Assembly (NCBI RefSeq): GCF_030678915.1
Contig: NZ_JAUUTZ010000006.1
Location: forward strand, 1-64,000
DNA length: 64,000 bases
From: Paracoccus wurundjeri
Lineage (GTDB): Bacteria; Pseudomonadota; Alphaproteobacteria; Rhodobacterales; Rhodobacteraceae
Direction of reading: 5' to 3'
In this document: positions 36,434 through 45,505 of the stretch, piece after piece
Numbering within the stretch: the stretch's first letter is position 1
How the letters are laid out: each line of letters opens with the position of its first letter
Made by a program: the position numbers and the translations under genes
The notes under the pieces: generated by a model
The model's input: the letters and a program-made list of their open reading frames with translations, nothing else
What the model was told of the DNA's origin: nothing
Databases searched by the model: none

Positions 36434-37371
36434 GATCTGCTTTCCTTTCTTAGGGGAGTGATAAAGCGACTGCCGGCGATCCAAAGCCCCAGCAGCAAAA
36501 GAAGCGCCGCCGCCGCAAAGACGGGCGCAAGGCTGCGAGTGACGGTTACCGGATGGGTGGGTGCATGTGCGGCAAGTGCCCGCTCTATTGCGGCGGGGCC
36601 TGCGTCCAGCCGCAGAAAGCCCAGTTCACGGGCCGAAGCCAGTGCCTGCAGATAATCGACCCGCAGGGCCGACAGATGTTCATTGCCGTCTAGATCGGAT
36701 TCGCCATAGGGATTATTGCGCGGATGATATCCCGGCCGCTCCGAGGCATCGGGCGGGGGCGCGCCAATCCTTGCTGGCGCATGCTGCACATCATTCGGCC
36801 CATAGAAACCGATCTCGCGGCCAAGGTCGTCAAATTTGGGTATCTGGGATGGGGTATCCTGACCGACTCCAAGGATAAGCCCTCCGGGAGACTCGCCGCT
36901 TTGGCGGGGTTCCTGTGCGAAAGGCAATGGCGGGGCTTCCTGTCCATCGGTGACGAAGATCAACGGCACGCCCAAGCCAGAGGCCCGATTCAAAGCGTGA
37001 TCCAGTCCTTTCTGAATCATGCTGTCGCCCTCCCACGCCATCCGCCAGTCAAGCCCCATCAATGTGCCCGAAAGCGAAGAATAATCGGCGCAGACCTCCA
37101 CCGGCTCAAGCAGGGTCAGGCTGCGGCGTTCGGTGAATAGCGCCAGGCCGATCCGGCTGCCGCAGGGTCGCGTCGCGATCCAGTCCCTTAGCGTTTCGCG
37201 CGCGAAATCAAGCCGGGAGCGACCGCCCATATCACGAGCATTCATCGATCGGGTAATGTCGATCACCACCAGGGCATCACTCAGACGCTGCTTTCGCGGG
37301 ATGCCAAGATCAAGTGCCGCCAGCATCGCCAGAACGGTCACGATCGCGGGCAGGATGATACGCCAACTCAC
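36430..37371 (-). CDS. mxaL: MxaL, von Willebrand factor A protein of MDH maturation
   Basis: A 313-aa membrane-anchored vWA protein. One helix near the N-terminus (LPAIVTVLAMLAALDLG) precedes the MIDAS motif DITRS, and a second helix (SLAPVFAAAALLLLLGLWIAG) is near the C-terminus. MxaL acts with MxaA, K, C, R and S in inserting Ca2+ into methanol dehydrogenase. The start is a GTG that overlaps the mxaK stop (GTGA); the frame is open to 37407 inside mxaK. Order and overlaps fit mxaFJGIRSACKLD. Confidence 0.88.
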   Translation of the reverse strand: MSWRIILPAIVTVLAMLAALDLGIPRKQRLSDALVVIDITRSMNARDMGGRSRLDFARETLRDWIATRPCGSRIGLALFTERRSLTLLEPVEVCADYSSLSGTLMGLDWRMAWEGDSMIQKGLDHALNRASGLGVPLIFVTDGQEAPPLPFAQEPRQSGESPGGLILGVGQDTPSQIPKFDDLGREIGFYGPNDVQHAPARIGAPPPDASERPGYHPRNNPYGESDLDGNEHLSALRVDYLQALASARELGFLRLDAGPAAIERALAAHAPTHPVTVTRSLAPVFAAAALLLLLGLWIAGSRFITPLRKESRS

Positions 37372-37919
37372 GGAGCACCCCGCGGCATTCCCGGCAAATC
37401 GGTCCATAATTGCCTCGGTTGATTTTCGGGATCCTCCTCGCCTTCGGCCAGCGGCCGCGGCAGATCGCGCACAAGACGCATGGCCAGTTCCAGATTGACC
37501 TTGGCGTCACGATTGCCGGGTTCGGCCCGCAGCGCCTCGCGATAGGCGGATTTGGCCAGTTCGATTTCGGGCGTTGCATCTTCGAAACTGCCGGCCTCGA
37601 TATGGTCGTATCCGGAACGCATCCGGGCATTGGCAATGGCCAAATGCGCGTCGGACCGTAAATCGGCCTGACCATCGGCCAACCGTGGCAGCAGCTCTTG
37701 CGTTTCGGCAAGCTTGTCGCGCCAGGCAAGAAACAGAATACGCGCATGGATTGCATGCGGATCGGCATCCTCGCGCAGCGCAACCTCATGCCCCTCCGCA
37801 AGCGCGCGGATTGCGGCGTTATCTTTGAAATTGCCCCGGACGGCATAACCGGACCGCACCAATGCCGCGCCGGAAACCAGCAATGCAAGGATTAATGCGG
37901 CAAGGATCAACCGTCTCAT
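37368..37919 (-). CDS. mxaK: MxaK, MDH maturation protein
   Basis: A 183-aa protein with an N-terminal signal-anchor (LILAALILALLVSGAALVRSG) and a helical, TPR-like periplasmic region (ALREDADPHAIHARILFLAWRD onward; EIELAKSAYREALRAEPGNRDAKVNLELAM in two motifs). MxaK is one of the calcium-insertion accessory proteins. Little sequence signature exists for the family, so the name depends mainly on its place between mxaC and mxaL, with 4-base overlaps on both sides. Confidence 0.82.
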   Translation of the reverse strand: MRRLILAALILALLVSGAALVRSGYAVRGNFKDNAAIRALAEGHEVALREDADPHAIHARILFLAWRDKLAETQELLPRLADGQADLRSDAHLAIANARMRSGYDHIEAGSFEDATPEIELAKSAYREALRAEPGNRDAKVNLELAMRLVRDLPRPLAEGEEDPENQPRQLWTDLPGMPRGAP

Positions 37920-38929
37920 GAGAACCTCAGCAATGGTGCGGGACGGGTCGGTGCGAAAGGCCGTTCAAGCCATCGCGCAATTGTCAGTGCGCCCGCAGAA
38001 AGCGCGGCAAGCAAATAGAACAACCAACCCAGATCACGGCGGGGCACCCGCCGCTCGGTCAGGATCGGTTTCGTCTCCATCTTGCCGATTTCGTCCACAG
38101 CGCCCTGCACGGCTTCGGAGCTTTCGGCCTCGAAGGCGACATAGGTGATACCCAATCGCTGAAGCAGCAGGTGCAGATGCCGTTCAGGACGGGTCTGCGG
38201 CGTGTTGGTTTCACCCGGCGGGCTATCCTCGAAGATGCTCTTTGCACCCTCGGTCCGCAGATACAGCCAGTAAAGACTCACCTGCTGTTCGATTGCCAGG
38301 CGACGCAGGCTGTCTTGCACTTCGGGCGATATCACCCCTGCCCCGTCCGAAACGAGAACCACGGCGCGCGAACCAAGGGACGGCGCGTCGCGCATCATCT
38401 CGAACGAGAGAGCAAGGCCGCGCCCGACATCGGTTTGCGACAATCCGCGTTCGGCCTGTGCGTTGATCGCCGCCGAAATGGCGCTGCGGCTGATCGTCAT
38501 CGGCAGCACCTGCAAAGGTGCGGTCGAAAAGGCGGCGACACCGATCCTGTCATCGGGGCGGCCCGCGATGAATTCGCGCAGGATGCGGCGCGCAGCGGCC
38601 GCCTTGCTTTCTTCGCCGCCGTCCGGGGTACGCCCTGCGAATGTATCATCCATGCTGGACGAGCGGTCGATCAGCAGGACCAGATTGGCCCCCTGCCCCC
38701 GATAAGGAACCGTGCCCCCCTTCAGATAGGGCGCCGAGATCCCAAGGATCAACGTCACCATGGCAAGAATGCCCGACGCGGTCAGACATCTGTCGATTGC
38801 CCATGATGTCCCCTCTACCGGGCGCAGATCGATCCGGGGCACATCGGTGGACCGCAGCCAGCGCGCCAACAGGGGCAAAGCAGCCAGTGGCAAGGCGTAA
38901 AGCGCAAGCGGAAAGCCGAATCCGATCAT
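37916..38929 (-). CDS. mxaC: MxaC, von Willebrand factor A protein of MDH maturation
   Basis: A 337-aa BatA-like vWA protein. Two N-terminal helices (ALYALPLAALPLLARWL; ILAMVTLILGISAPYL) are followed by the MIDAS motif LLIDRSSSMDD and the rest of a vWA fold (VVLVSDGAGVISPEVQ), with a final helix near residues 303-321. It partners with the other vWA protein MxaL and the MoxR ATPase MxaR in maturing methanol dehydrogenase. ATGA overlaps link it to mxaA and mxaK. Confidence 0.88.
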   Translation of the reverse strand: MIGFGFPLALYALPLAALPLLARWLRSTDVPRIDLRPVEGTSWAIDRCLTASGILAMVTLILGISAPYLKGGTVPYRGQGANLVLLIDRSSSMDDTFAGRTPDGGEESKAAAARRILREFIAGRPDDRIGVAAFSTAPLQVLPMTISRSAISAAINAQAERGLSQTDVGRGLALSFEMMRDAPSLGSRAVVLVSDGAGVISPEVQDSLRRLAIEQQVSLYWLYLRTEGAKSIFEDSPPGETNTPQTRPERHLHLLLQRLGITYVAFEAESSEAVQGAVDEIGKMETKPILTERRVPRRDLGWLFYLLAALSAGALTIARWLERPFAPTRPAPLLRFS

Positions 38930-39756
38930 CTCAGGCCCCGTTCTATCCGGGCGAGATCGCGCGACAATGCAACGACTGACACATCCGGAGCTTCCCGAGT
39001 GCCGAAAAAGGCCGCATCGGATGCACGGAAGAACCCGTCCAGTCTGTCAGCCAAGGGCTGATATTCCGGTCGCGCGGCCAGAAACTGCGGCAGATCGGCA
39101 CTGATCAGAACGCGGCTAAAAGCGGCATCCAGCGCCCGGTGCAATGCGCGACGCTGCAAGTCCGGCTCACGCAGCCGGGCGATACTGCGAGCCGCGCGGG
39201 TAAAAGGACGCGCTGGTCGTCTGTGAAATGGCCACCAGGCTTGTGTCCAGCCGATTGCGATCAGGACGCACAGGAAAATCGCGGCCGATACGGCAAGCAC
39301 GGCATTGTCCCTTCCGGTCTGGATCAGGCGAAAGGGTGGGTCCGGCAAAAGTTGCGCGGGCGAGGATTGATCCGTAATCGGTCGAAGCGGCGCGGCTACG
39401 AAAACAAAGCCCGGCAAATTCATTTCGGTGCCGTCGGACAAGCGAACCGGCGAAGGCGGCACTTCCCGACGATCGGGCGCGAGCGCCGAGTAGAAATTCT
39501 GCCAGTGCAGAGTCAGTTCGGCATGTCCGGCGGCTTCCTGAAGATCGATACTGCGCAAATCCAGCCAGTAATCCACCGCCCGCGGGCGAGGCAGGCTGGC
39601 CCGATCAAAAGTCACACCGGCGGGCAGATCTATCTCGATGCGCTGCACCAGTTCGTCGCCCAACAGCCAGCCATATTCATGCGGATTATCCGCGCGGATC
39701 TCTGGCTGCGCCTGTGCGACAGCAGGTAACAACACAAGAAGCGACCACCATCTCAT
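38926..39756 (-). CDS. mxaA: MxaA, MDH maturation protein
   Basis: A 276-aa exported, membrane-anchored protein. A signal peptide (WWSLLVLLPAVAQAQ) leads a beta-rich periplasmic domain of about 140 residues, then a helix (AVLAVSAAIFLCVLIAIGW) and a cytoplasmic helical tail. BatD-like architecture fits a partner of the vWA/MoxR system. MxaA is needed for calcium insertion into methanol dehydrogenase. Both junctions (mxaS, mxaC) are ATGA overlaps. The name rests on architecture and gene order. Confidence 0.85.
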   Translation of the reverse strand: MRWWSLLVLLPAVAQAQPEIRADNPHEYGWLLGDELVQRIEIDLPAGVTFDRASLPRPRAVDYWLDLRSIDLQEAAGHAELTLHWQNFYSALAPDRREVPPSPVRLSDGTEMNLPGFVFVAAPLRPITDQSSPAQLLPDPPFRLIQTGRDNAVLAVSAAIFLCVLIAIGWTQAWWPFHRRPARPFTRAARSIARLREPDLQRRALHRALDAAFSRVLISADLPQFLAARPEYQPLADRLDGFFRASDAAFFGTREAPDVSVVALSRDLARIERGLR

Positions 39757-40625
39757 CTTGGCGCCTCATCCAATTCGGCGATCAGATGTGACAGATCGAT
39801 GCTGTCGCGGATCTCGACGGGGCGCAGGCCGTGGTTAGCGAAGACAGCGCGAAGTTCCCGACGGCGCGACCGGCCCGCCTCGGCCTGCCGCGATGCCCAT
39901 TTGCGGCCGGTCAGAACGGTGCGTTGGCGCCCGCTTTCGGGATCCCGTATCTCGGAAAGACCGATACGGCCGGGCGGTTCCTCCAGGCCGGTATCCCGAA
40001 GCCACAGAGGCAGAACCGGACGCGGCGATAACGCGCCCAGCAACTGGTTAAGTTCAGGCGCCGAATGATCGAAATCCGATATTAATGCGACCAGGGTCCG
40101 GCCTTGCGGCAAGCTTGCAGCCGCAGCGCACAGCCCCTCGACCCCATCTCCCAAGACGAATAATCGGTTTACCTCGTTGCGGATCTCTTCGCCGATCCCC
40201 ATGCGGCGCGTAGGTGGCAGGTTCAGCACCGTCTCCCGGCCGCTGACGGCCTGCAAGGCAACCCGATCTCCCCCCCGTCGCGCCGCCTGCGCAAGCCCGC
40301 CGGCCAGAAGCGCCGCAATCCGTTGACGGTCCGATGACGCGACAGTGCCAAGAGAAGCGGATGCATCCAGAAGAATATGCAGCACCAGATCCGTATGCCG
40401 TTCGAAACGGCGCACGAAAAAGCCTCCGAAAGGATCGGTGATCGATCGTCGAAGATCCAGTCGTCGCGGATCCGGATGCGCCAGAAGCGGCGCAACGTCC
40501 GCAAAGGCGCCACCCGCACCGCGCAACCGGCCCCGATGCGCGCCTTCACGCAATCCGGGCTGACGACGGGTAAGATGCCAGGTCAGCGAGTCGAAAAGAT
40601 ATATTTCGTCCGCATCTGGAATCAT
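39753..40625 (-). CDS. mxaS: MxaS, DUF58-domain MDH maturation protein
   Basis: A 290-aa soluble DUF58 protein, usual partner of MoxR ATPases. The DUF58 core is visible as RRSITDPFGGFFVRRFERHTD and LVLHILLDASASL, a degenerate MIDAS-like DASAS. It is coupled to mxaR upstream and mxaA downstream by 4-base overlaps. Its role is in assembly of active, Ca-loaded methanol dehydrogenase. Confidence 0.88.
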   Translation of the reverse strand: MIPDADEIYLFDSLTWHLTRRQPGLREGAHRGRLRGAGGAFADVAPLLAHPDPRRLDLRRSITDPFGGFFVRRFERHTDLVLHILLDASASLGTVASSDRQRIAALLAGGLAQAARRGGDRVALQAVSGRETVLNLPPTRRMGIGEEIRNEVNRLFVLGDGVEGLCAAAASLPQGRTLVALISDFDHSAPELNQLLGALSPRPVLPLWLRDTGLEEPPGRIGLSEIRDPESGRQRTVLTGRKWASRQAEAGRSRRRELRAVFANHGLRPVEIRDSIDLSHLIAELDEAPR

Positions 40626-41650
40626 TCCGAAGGCACCGGAATTTTTTCGAAAGCCGCCCGGATCAGTTCGGACATCAGAACATCCCGCCGTGGCTCATAG
40701 GCAGGGGAAAGAAAGGTGCGATGCGACATGACGGGTTCGAATATTCCTCGCACGTCCTGCGGAAGAACCGCATCCCGGCCCTCGATCCAGGCCGACGCGC
40801 GCGCCACCCGGACCAGCGACTGCATCCCGCGCGGACTGACGCCGCCGCGCACAAGCTGGGCGGAATCCGTGCCTTCGATCTGCAAACCGAATTCCGCCGG
40901 ATCGCGCAAGGCGCTGCACAGATCGAAAACATAGCGTTGCAAGGCCTCGCTGGCATGGATCCGGTCCTGAATTTCCCCGGCCAGCGCGTTAAGCCCGTTA
41001 TAAGGAAGCAATCCCTCGGTCACGTTGCCGATCAATGTCCCGGTGTCGTGAAATCTCGTCTCGAAAGCCAGTGCGATCCTGTCCTCGCGCAAATGCGGAA
41101 CATGGATCGGAATCTCCATCATGAACCGGTCCCGGGCGGCAGCGGGCAGTTCAAACGTCTCGTCGCGCTCGATCTGATTGCGGTCTGCGAAAACCTGCAG
41201 ATGGGGAAAGTGATATTCGCGACGAAAGGCCGTCAGGCTGCGTTCGGCCATCAGCCGCAGCAGCAGGGCATGAACCTGCGGCCGAGCCCGGTTGATCTCG
41301 TTGAAGAAAAAGATCGACAGGTCCTCGCCGCGCGACAGAACCGGTCCCGGTTCGATCCGGGGGCGGCCTTCTGCGTCCAGATGTGCGTCATAGATCAGGT
41401 CGGTGGGCAAAAGGTCCACCGTGCCTTCGATCCGCGCAAACGGGCCGCCGACCACCCGGGCGACCGCACGCAGCATAGTGGTCTTACCGGTGCCGACATC
41501 GCCGGCCAACAACACATGACCACGCGCGAGAGCCGATAGCAAAATCAGCCGGATTGCGCCGGACTGCCCCAGAATGATTTCGTTCAGCTGCGTCTCTGCA
41601 TCCTGAAAACGGGTCAGCCATTCGGCCGTGGCGAGAGTCTCGTTCGACAT
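40622..41650 (-). CDS. mxaR: MxaR, MoxR-family AAA+ ATPase
   Basis: A 342-aa AAA+ protein that gives the MoxR family its name. Walker A is GDVGTGKTT at residues 50-58. The Walker B segment reads LSIFFFNEINRARPQVHALLLRLMAERS, given here as two overlapping parts: FFFNEINRARP with Asn in place of the usual Asp before Glu, then HALLLRLMAERS. The Asn is read directly from the sequence; I believe it is usual in MxaR. The start ATG is 41650; the frame extends to 41722 without family similarity. First gene of the overlapped maturation block RSACKLD. Confidence 0.9.
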   Translation of the reverse strand: MSNETLATAEWLTRFQDAETQLNEIILGQSGAIRLILLSALARGHVLLAGDVGTGKTTMLRAVARVVGGPFARIEGTVDLLPTDLIYDAHLDAEGRPRIEPGPVLSRGEDLSIFFFNEINRARPQVHALLLRLMAERSLTAFRREYHFPHLQVFADRNQIERDETFELPAAARDRFMMEIPIHVPHLREDRIALAFETRFHDTGTLIGNVTEGLLPYNGLNALAGEIQDRIHASEALQRYVFDLCSALRDPAEFGLQIEGTDSAQLVRGGVSPRGMQSLVRVARASAWIEGRDAVLPQDVRGIFEPVMSHRTFLSPAYEPRRDVLMSELIRAAFEKIPVPSE

Positions 41651-41678
41651 GATACCCCGACAATGATGAGAGATGTGC

Positions 41679-41718
41679 CGCGCCGGGATGTGACATTTGG
41701 GATAACCATCCCGGCGCG
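41679..41718 (-). other. 12-bp hairpin between mxaI and mxaR
   Basis: CGCGCCGGGATG (41679-41690) pairs perfectly with CATCCCGGCGCG (41707-41718) across 16 bases. It begins 14 bp after the mxaI stop on the transcribed strand and ends 28 bp before the mxaR start. There is no T run. It is probably a 3'-end stabiliser or processing/attenuation point that lowers mxaR relative to mxaI. Confidence 0.65.
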
Positions 41719-41731
41719 ACACGCCCCGATA

Positions 41732-42043
41732 TTATTCCGAGGGCGGAGTACCGCCTTCTTCGTAACCGGGGATCTTGGTGACGTCATATTCAAACTCGCC
41801 CGTCTCCTTCATATGCCAGACACGCCACTCATTCCGGTTGTCCATCACCGCAAGAGACTCGCCCTGCTTCGAGATTTCCGCAGGGTCATGCTGAGGATCA
41901 TATTCCGAGCCCTCGACCTTTTCCGGATAATCCGGCTTCGGTTCCCAGCAATTTCCCGGCGCCTTGCAATTGGTGCCGTCATAGGCAAAGGCGGGCAAGG
42001 CCAGCGACAAGCTTGCGATAACACCCAATAAAAACGGTTTCAT
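41732..42043 (-). CDS. mxaI: Methanol dehydrogenase small (beta) subunit
   Basis: Small subunit of the alpha2beta2 periplasmic methanol dehydrogenase, 103 aa before removal of the signal peptide (KPFLLGVIASLSLALPAFA). The mature chain starts YDGTNCKAPGNCWEPKPDYP, with the two cysteines of the family disulfide, and is rich in lysine and glutamate (NEWRVWHMKETGEFEYDV). The start is preceded by GAGGAGGAG. It is flanked by hairpin-bearing gaps on both sides. Found only with calcium-type MxaF enzymes. Confidence 0.96.
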   Translation of the reverse strand: MKPFLLGVIASLSLALPAFAYDGTNCKAPGNCWEPKPDYPEKVEGSEYDPQHDPAEISKQGESLAVMDNRNEWRVWHMKETGEFEYDVTKIPGYEEGGTPPSE

Positions 42044-42068
42044 GGTTTCTCCTCCTCGTTTGACAGTA

Positions 42069-42104
42069 ATGCCCGGCTTGGGCATCTGGGGCGGATGTTG
42101 CCCC
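42069..42104 (-). other. Two tandem hairpins between mxaG and mxaI
   Basis: ATGCCC/GGGCAT (42069-42074 with 42080-42085) closes a 5-base loop and GGGGC/GCCCC (42088-42092 with 42100-42104) a 7-base loop, side by side in the 84-bp gap. They lie upstream of the mxaI ribosome site on the transcript and could protect an mxaI-containing 5' end or separate mxaG and mxaI expression. Confidence 0.5.
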
Positions 42105-42127
42105 GGACGACGGCGCGGATTTGGTGA

Positions 42128-42652
42128 TTACTCCTCCGCGCCGCCTTTCGGCTTGTAAGGCGTGAATTCCTCTTGCTGTTCAGGGGTCAGCCAGCCGGCC
42201 GTATCCGGCTCTCCGGTATAGAGGTGGCGGACCCAGGCCATCGCCAGAAGCATTTCGTCCAGCGTCAGGCTGCCCCACATCGGACCCATTTGTCCGGTCG
42301 CGCCCCCGTATAACGTTGAAAACAAACCGACATCGGTCTCGTTCTGCGGATAGGTCCAGTAATCGTCGTTCAGACCGGGGCCGATCTTTCCTTCGCCGTA
42401 ATGGCCGTGACAGCCCGAACACATGGTGTTGTAAGTGTCTTCGGCTTCTTTCATGACCTCTTCGTTTTCATTGTAGATATTTACGCCGGTCTCCAGGAAT
42501 TCCTTGACGGCTTCGGTGTCACGCCCTTCCTCCATCGCGTCGTCGAAGTTCAGTGGTGACCCGTCGACAGTATTGAAGAACTGGGGTTGCTGCGCGACGA
42601 CCACGCCACCCCCAAATATCGCGATGATGACTGCAAGCGAAAGGTGCCTCAT
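42128..42652 (-). CDS. mxaG: Cytochrome cL (MDH electron acceptor; cytochrome c551i type)
   Basis: Periplasmic class I cytochrome c of 174 aa, the specific electron acceptor of methanol dehydrogenase. The signal peptide ends GGGVVVAQ. Heme attachment is CSGCH with Cys78, Cys81 and His82; the distal methionine is probably in [11 protein letters not shown]. The C-terminal tail is acidic/polar as in known cytochromes cL. ATG 42652 follows AAGGACGAG; the longer frame from 42706 overlaps mxaJ. 16 bp separate it from mxaJ. Confidence 0.95.
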   Translation of the reverse strand: MRHLSLAVIIAIFGGGVVVAQQPQFFNTVDGSPLNFDDAMEEGRDTEAVKEFLETGVNIYNENEEVMKEAEDTYNTMCSGCHGHYGEGKIGPGLNDDYWTYPQNETDVGLFSTLYGGATGQMGPMWGSLTLDEMLLAMAWVRHLYTGEPDTAGWLTPEQQEEFTPYKPKGGAEE

Positions 42653-42668
42653 ATCTCGTCCTTGTTGG

Positions 42669-43526
42669 CTATGAATCCAGCGGCAATGTCGGGATGTTCT
42701 CTTCATCCAGAATTGCCTGAATGCGATCTTTCCCCGAGATCAGGGCCTGATCGATTTTCTCCAGCAGTTCCGGCTTGTCCTCGGTGACGCCCACTGACTG
42801 GCTGTATTGCAACGGGATGATCATTCCGTCGGAACGCTCGATCTCGTTGGTGATCAGCGTCATCTTCAGAGGTTCGTTGGAATCCCGGACATAACGCCCC
42901 GCATCGGGCGCAAAAATGATGGCCATATCGGCATTTCCAGCGGCCACTTCGGACACGACAAGATCGGCAGGAACCTGTGTATATTGATTGCGGCGATCCT
43001 CGAAATTGGTCAGCGAGGCCTGATAGACCAGATTATACTCGTAGCGGCCCGAATATTTGAGGATCGTTTCGGCCGGGGTGTGGTAGCGATAGGAAAACGT
43101 CTCGAACCCTTCCTGATCGACGTCCTGCCATTTATCGCCCTCGAAATTCCGATCCTGCCGGCTGATGAAAGCATAGCCCGAACGATAGTAAGGTTCGCTG
43201 GTCAGAAGTCGTTCGTCACCGGCGTCGACGCCCACCAGCACATCGCACAGATCCTTTTCGATCCCGTCGCGGAACAGATAGATCGCGTCGTTGTCGATCA
43301 TCACCAGATCCAGCTTCATGCCGGTCTCGTCGGCCAGAACCTCGGCGATGCGGTTTTCAAAACCGGTGCCGTCTTCGGTGGAATACGGTGCATCCTTGGT
43401 CGAGGCACAGATGCGGAGGGTCTGATCGTCGTCGACCGGCGCGTCTGCCTCTTGCGCGGTTGCGCTTCCCAGAGCGCACAGCATGACCGCCCCGCCGAAT
43501 CCAAGGCGCGAAATCGTCGCGTACAT
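42669..43526 (-). CDS. mxaJ: MxaJ, methanol oxidation periplasmic binding-like protein
   Basis: Periplasmic protein of 285 aa with the solute-binding family 3 fold ([26 protein letters not shown] in two adjacent motifs). MxaJ helps assemble or stabilise methanol dehydrogenase and does not seem to be a transporter part. The signal peptide is [19 protein letters not shown] onward, cut near TAQ. ATG 43526 follows GGGAG; another ATG at 43541 adds five residues. It is separated from mxaF by a gap with a very stable hairpin. Confidence 0.93.
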   Translation of the reverse strand: MYATISRLGFGGAVMLCALGSATAQEADAPVDDDQTLRICASTKDAPYSTEDGTGFENRIAEVLADETGMKLDLVMIDNDAIYLFRDGIEKDLCDVLVGVDAGDERLLTSEPYYRSGYAFISRQDRNFEGDKWQDVDQEGFETFSYRYHTPAETILKYSGRYEYNLVYQASLTNFEDRRNQYTQVPADLVVSEVAAGNADMAIIFAPDAGRYVRDSNEPLKMTLITNEIERSDGMIIPLQYSQSVGVTEDKPELLEKIDQALISGKDRIQAILDEENIPTLPLDS

Positions 43527-43556
43527 TGTCGAGTCTCCCATATGTCAGTTCAAAGG

Positions 43557-43595
43557 GGGACGGCTGGCGGGGTTTGGAGAGCAGCCAGCCGTCCC
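43557..43595 (-). other. 12-bp hairpin between mxaF and mxaJ
   Basis: GGGACGGCTGGC (43557-43568) pairs perfectly with GCCAGCCGTCCC (43584-43595) across 15 bases. On the transcript the stem starts 8 bases after the mxaF stop. No T run follows in the first bases (CCTTTGAAC). It is well placed to protect the abundant mxaF message from 3' exonucleases and to limit read-through to mxaJ. Confidence 0.7.
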
Positions 43596-43603
43596 GATGC
43601 GTA

Positions 43604-45505
43604 TCAGGCGTCTTCGCCCGATACGTATTCGCCGACATTCGGGTCTGAATACGGACCTTCGCCATCAAGCGAGAAGACCATCAGCCCGCCACCCATCTGG
43701 GTGAACTCCTTCATGCGGCGGAAGGCGCCAACGGATCCCAGACCGGCGGTCGGGTCATTGAGATCGAAGACCAGACCAACACCGGGCCAGCCACCGACAC
43801 CATACATGATCGCCACATATTGACGGCCGTCATGCTGATAGGTCATCGGATGACCGATCACGCCGGACGGAAGCTTGAACTTCCACAGCAGATCGCCAGT
43901 GTCGCTGTCGCGCGCCTTGATGAAACCGTCCAGAGTGCCGTAGAAGGTCACGCCACCCGCGGTGGACATCGTGCCACCCCAGACAGAGAAACGCTCCATC
44001 TTCTCCCAGGCCATTTCGCCGGTGATGGCGTTGTAGGCCTTGATCTGGCCAAGTCCCAGACCATTCTCGCGATCGCCTTTCGGGCCGGGATACATGTTCA
44101 GCGTGGCACCCACGAAGAACTGGCCTGCACGATAGGGCAGCATAAAGGGCTCCCAGTCCATGCAGATGTGATTGATACCAAGCATGAACAGCTTGCGCTC
44201 GGGATCATAGCTGTCGTGGCCCTGGTTGTGATAACCCATTGCTGACGGACAGATGTCGCGCGCCTGATGATCCATCCGGGTTCCGAATTCCGGATCACGG
44301 ACCGGCAGGCCGGTATCAAGCTGAACCTCTTTCACCCAGTTGACCGTATCATCCATCTTGTCGGCAGAGATCAGGTCGCCATTGGTGCGATCGAGCGTGT
44401 AGACGATGCCGTTACGGTCAGGGTGGGTCAGCAGCTTGCGCATGTTGCCCTCCTTGTCCTCTTGCTCGGACAGCATCATGACGTTGACGCCCGCATAATC
44501 CCATTCGTCATGCGGTGTCTTCTGGTAAGCGAACTTGGCTTCGCCGGTTTCGGCCTCGCGGCCCCAGATCGCCATGGTCCATTTGTTGTCACCCGGGCGC
44601 ATCGTCTCGTTCCACGGAGCCGGATTGCCCGAACCATAATAGAACAGGTCTTCTTCGGGATCATAAGCATACCAACCCCAGTTGGTGCCGCCGCCGATCT
44701 TCCAGGCATCGCCTTCCCAGGTTTCGGTGCCGAGATTGAACTGACCATAATGCGGATTGGGTTCGTTGAAATCCTCGGCCAGTTTCAGTTCTTCATCCGG
44801 ACCGGTCGCAAAGGCGCGCCAGCGCTTTTCACCGGTTTTGACGTCATAGGCAGTCACATAACCACGCACGCCCAGCTCCGCGCCCGAACTGCCGACCAGC
44901 ACCATGTCCTTGATGACATAGGGTGCGATCGTCAGGGTCGAGCCGACCTTGATGTCCGAATTCTCCATCATCCAGACCGTCTCGCCCGTCTCGGCATCCA
45001 GGGCGGCGATATGGCCGTCAAGCTGCGTGCGGAAAATCAGCGGACCGTTTTCGTCATCACCCGGCCAATAAGCCAAACCACGGTTAACGACATCACAGCA
45101 TGCGACCGTCCGGGCCGTGGGGTTCTGCTGAGGCTTGTTCTGCCACAGGATCGTTCCCGGGTCCTTCAGATCCAGCGCATAGACAATATTCGGAAACGGC
45201 GTATGGACAAACATCTTGTCGCCCACGACCAGCGGGGTACCCTCGTGACCGTTCAGCACACCGGTCGAAAACGACCAGGCAGGACGCAATTCCTTTACGT
45301 TCTCCTTATTGATTTCGTCCATTTCGGAATAGTTTTGCGCGTTGTAGTCGCGTCCGGTCATCACCCAGTTCGCGGGATCTTTCGCCAGTTCGACCAATTG
45401 GTCATTCGCCAGAACCGGACTCGCACCGACGGTACCGACCATCACGGCACTGGCCAATGCCAGCGGCGAGACGTTCATCATAGATTTTCGAAGTATGTTC
45501 CTCAT
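43604..45505 (-). CDS. mxaF: Methanol dehydrogenase large (alpha) subunit, calcium-type
   Basis: PQQ-dependent periplasmic alcohol dehydrogenase large subunit, 633 aa with a 33-residue signal peptide (cut before NDQLVEL). The catalytic aspartate is Asp336 (mature 303) in DEWDYAGVN; the residue two places on is Ala338, whereas lanthanide XoxF enzymes have Asp there, so this is the Ca2+ form. The vicinal cysteines of the PQQ site are in VACCDVV, and the W-docking beta-propeller repeats run throughout. GGGAGAGG precedes the ATG. It heads the operon mxaFJGIRSACKLD and faces mxaZYX across a 327-bp divergent promoter region. Confidence 0.97.
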   Translation of the reverse strand: MRNILRKSMMNVSPLALASAVMVGTVGASPVLANDQLVELAKDPANWVMTGRDYNAQNYSEMDEINKENVKELRPAWSFSTGVLNGHEGTPLVVGDKMFVHTPFPNIVYALDLKDPGTILWQNKPQQNPTARTVACCDVVNRGLAYWPGDDENGPLIFRTQLDGHIAALDAETGETVWMMENSDIKVGSTLTIAPYVIKDMVLVGSSGAELGVRGYVTAYDVKTGEKRWRAFATGPDEELKLAEDFNEPNPHYGQFNLGTETWEGDAWKIGGGTNWGWYAYDPEEDLFYYGSGNPAPWNETMRPGDNKWTMAIWGREAETGEAKFAYQKTPHDEWDYAGVNVMMLSEQEDKEGNMRKLLTHPDRNGIVYTLDRTNGDLISADKMDDTVNWVKEVQLDTGLPVRDPEFGTRMDHQARDICPSAMGYHNQGHDSYDPERKLFMLGINHICMDWEPFMLPYRAGQFFVGATLNMYPGPKGDRENGLGLGQIKAYNAITGEMAWEKMERFSVWGGTMSTAGGVTFYGTLDGFIKARDSDTGDLLWKFKLPSGVIGHPMTYQHDGRQYVAIMYGVGGWPGVGLVFDLNDPTAGLGSVGAFRRMKEFTQMGGGLMVFSLDGEGPYSDPNVGEYVSGEDA

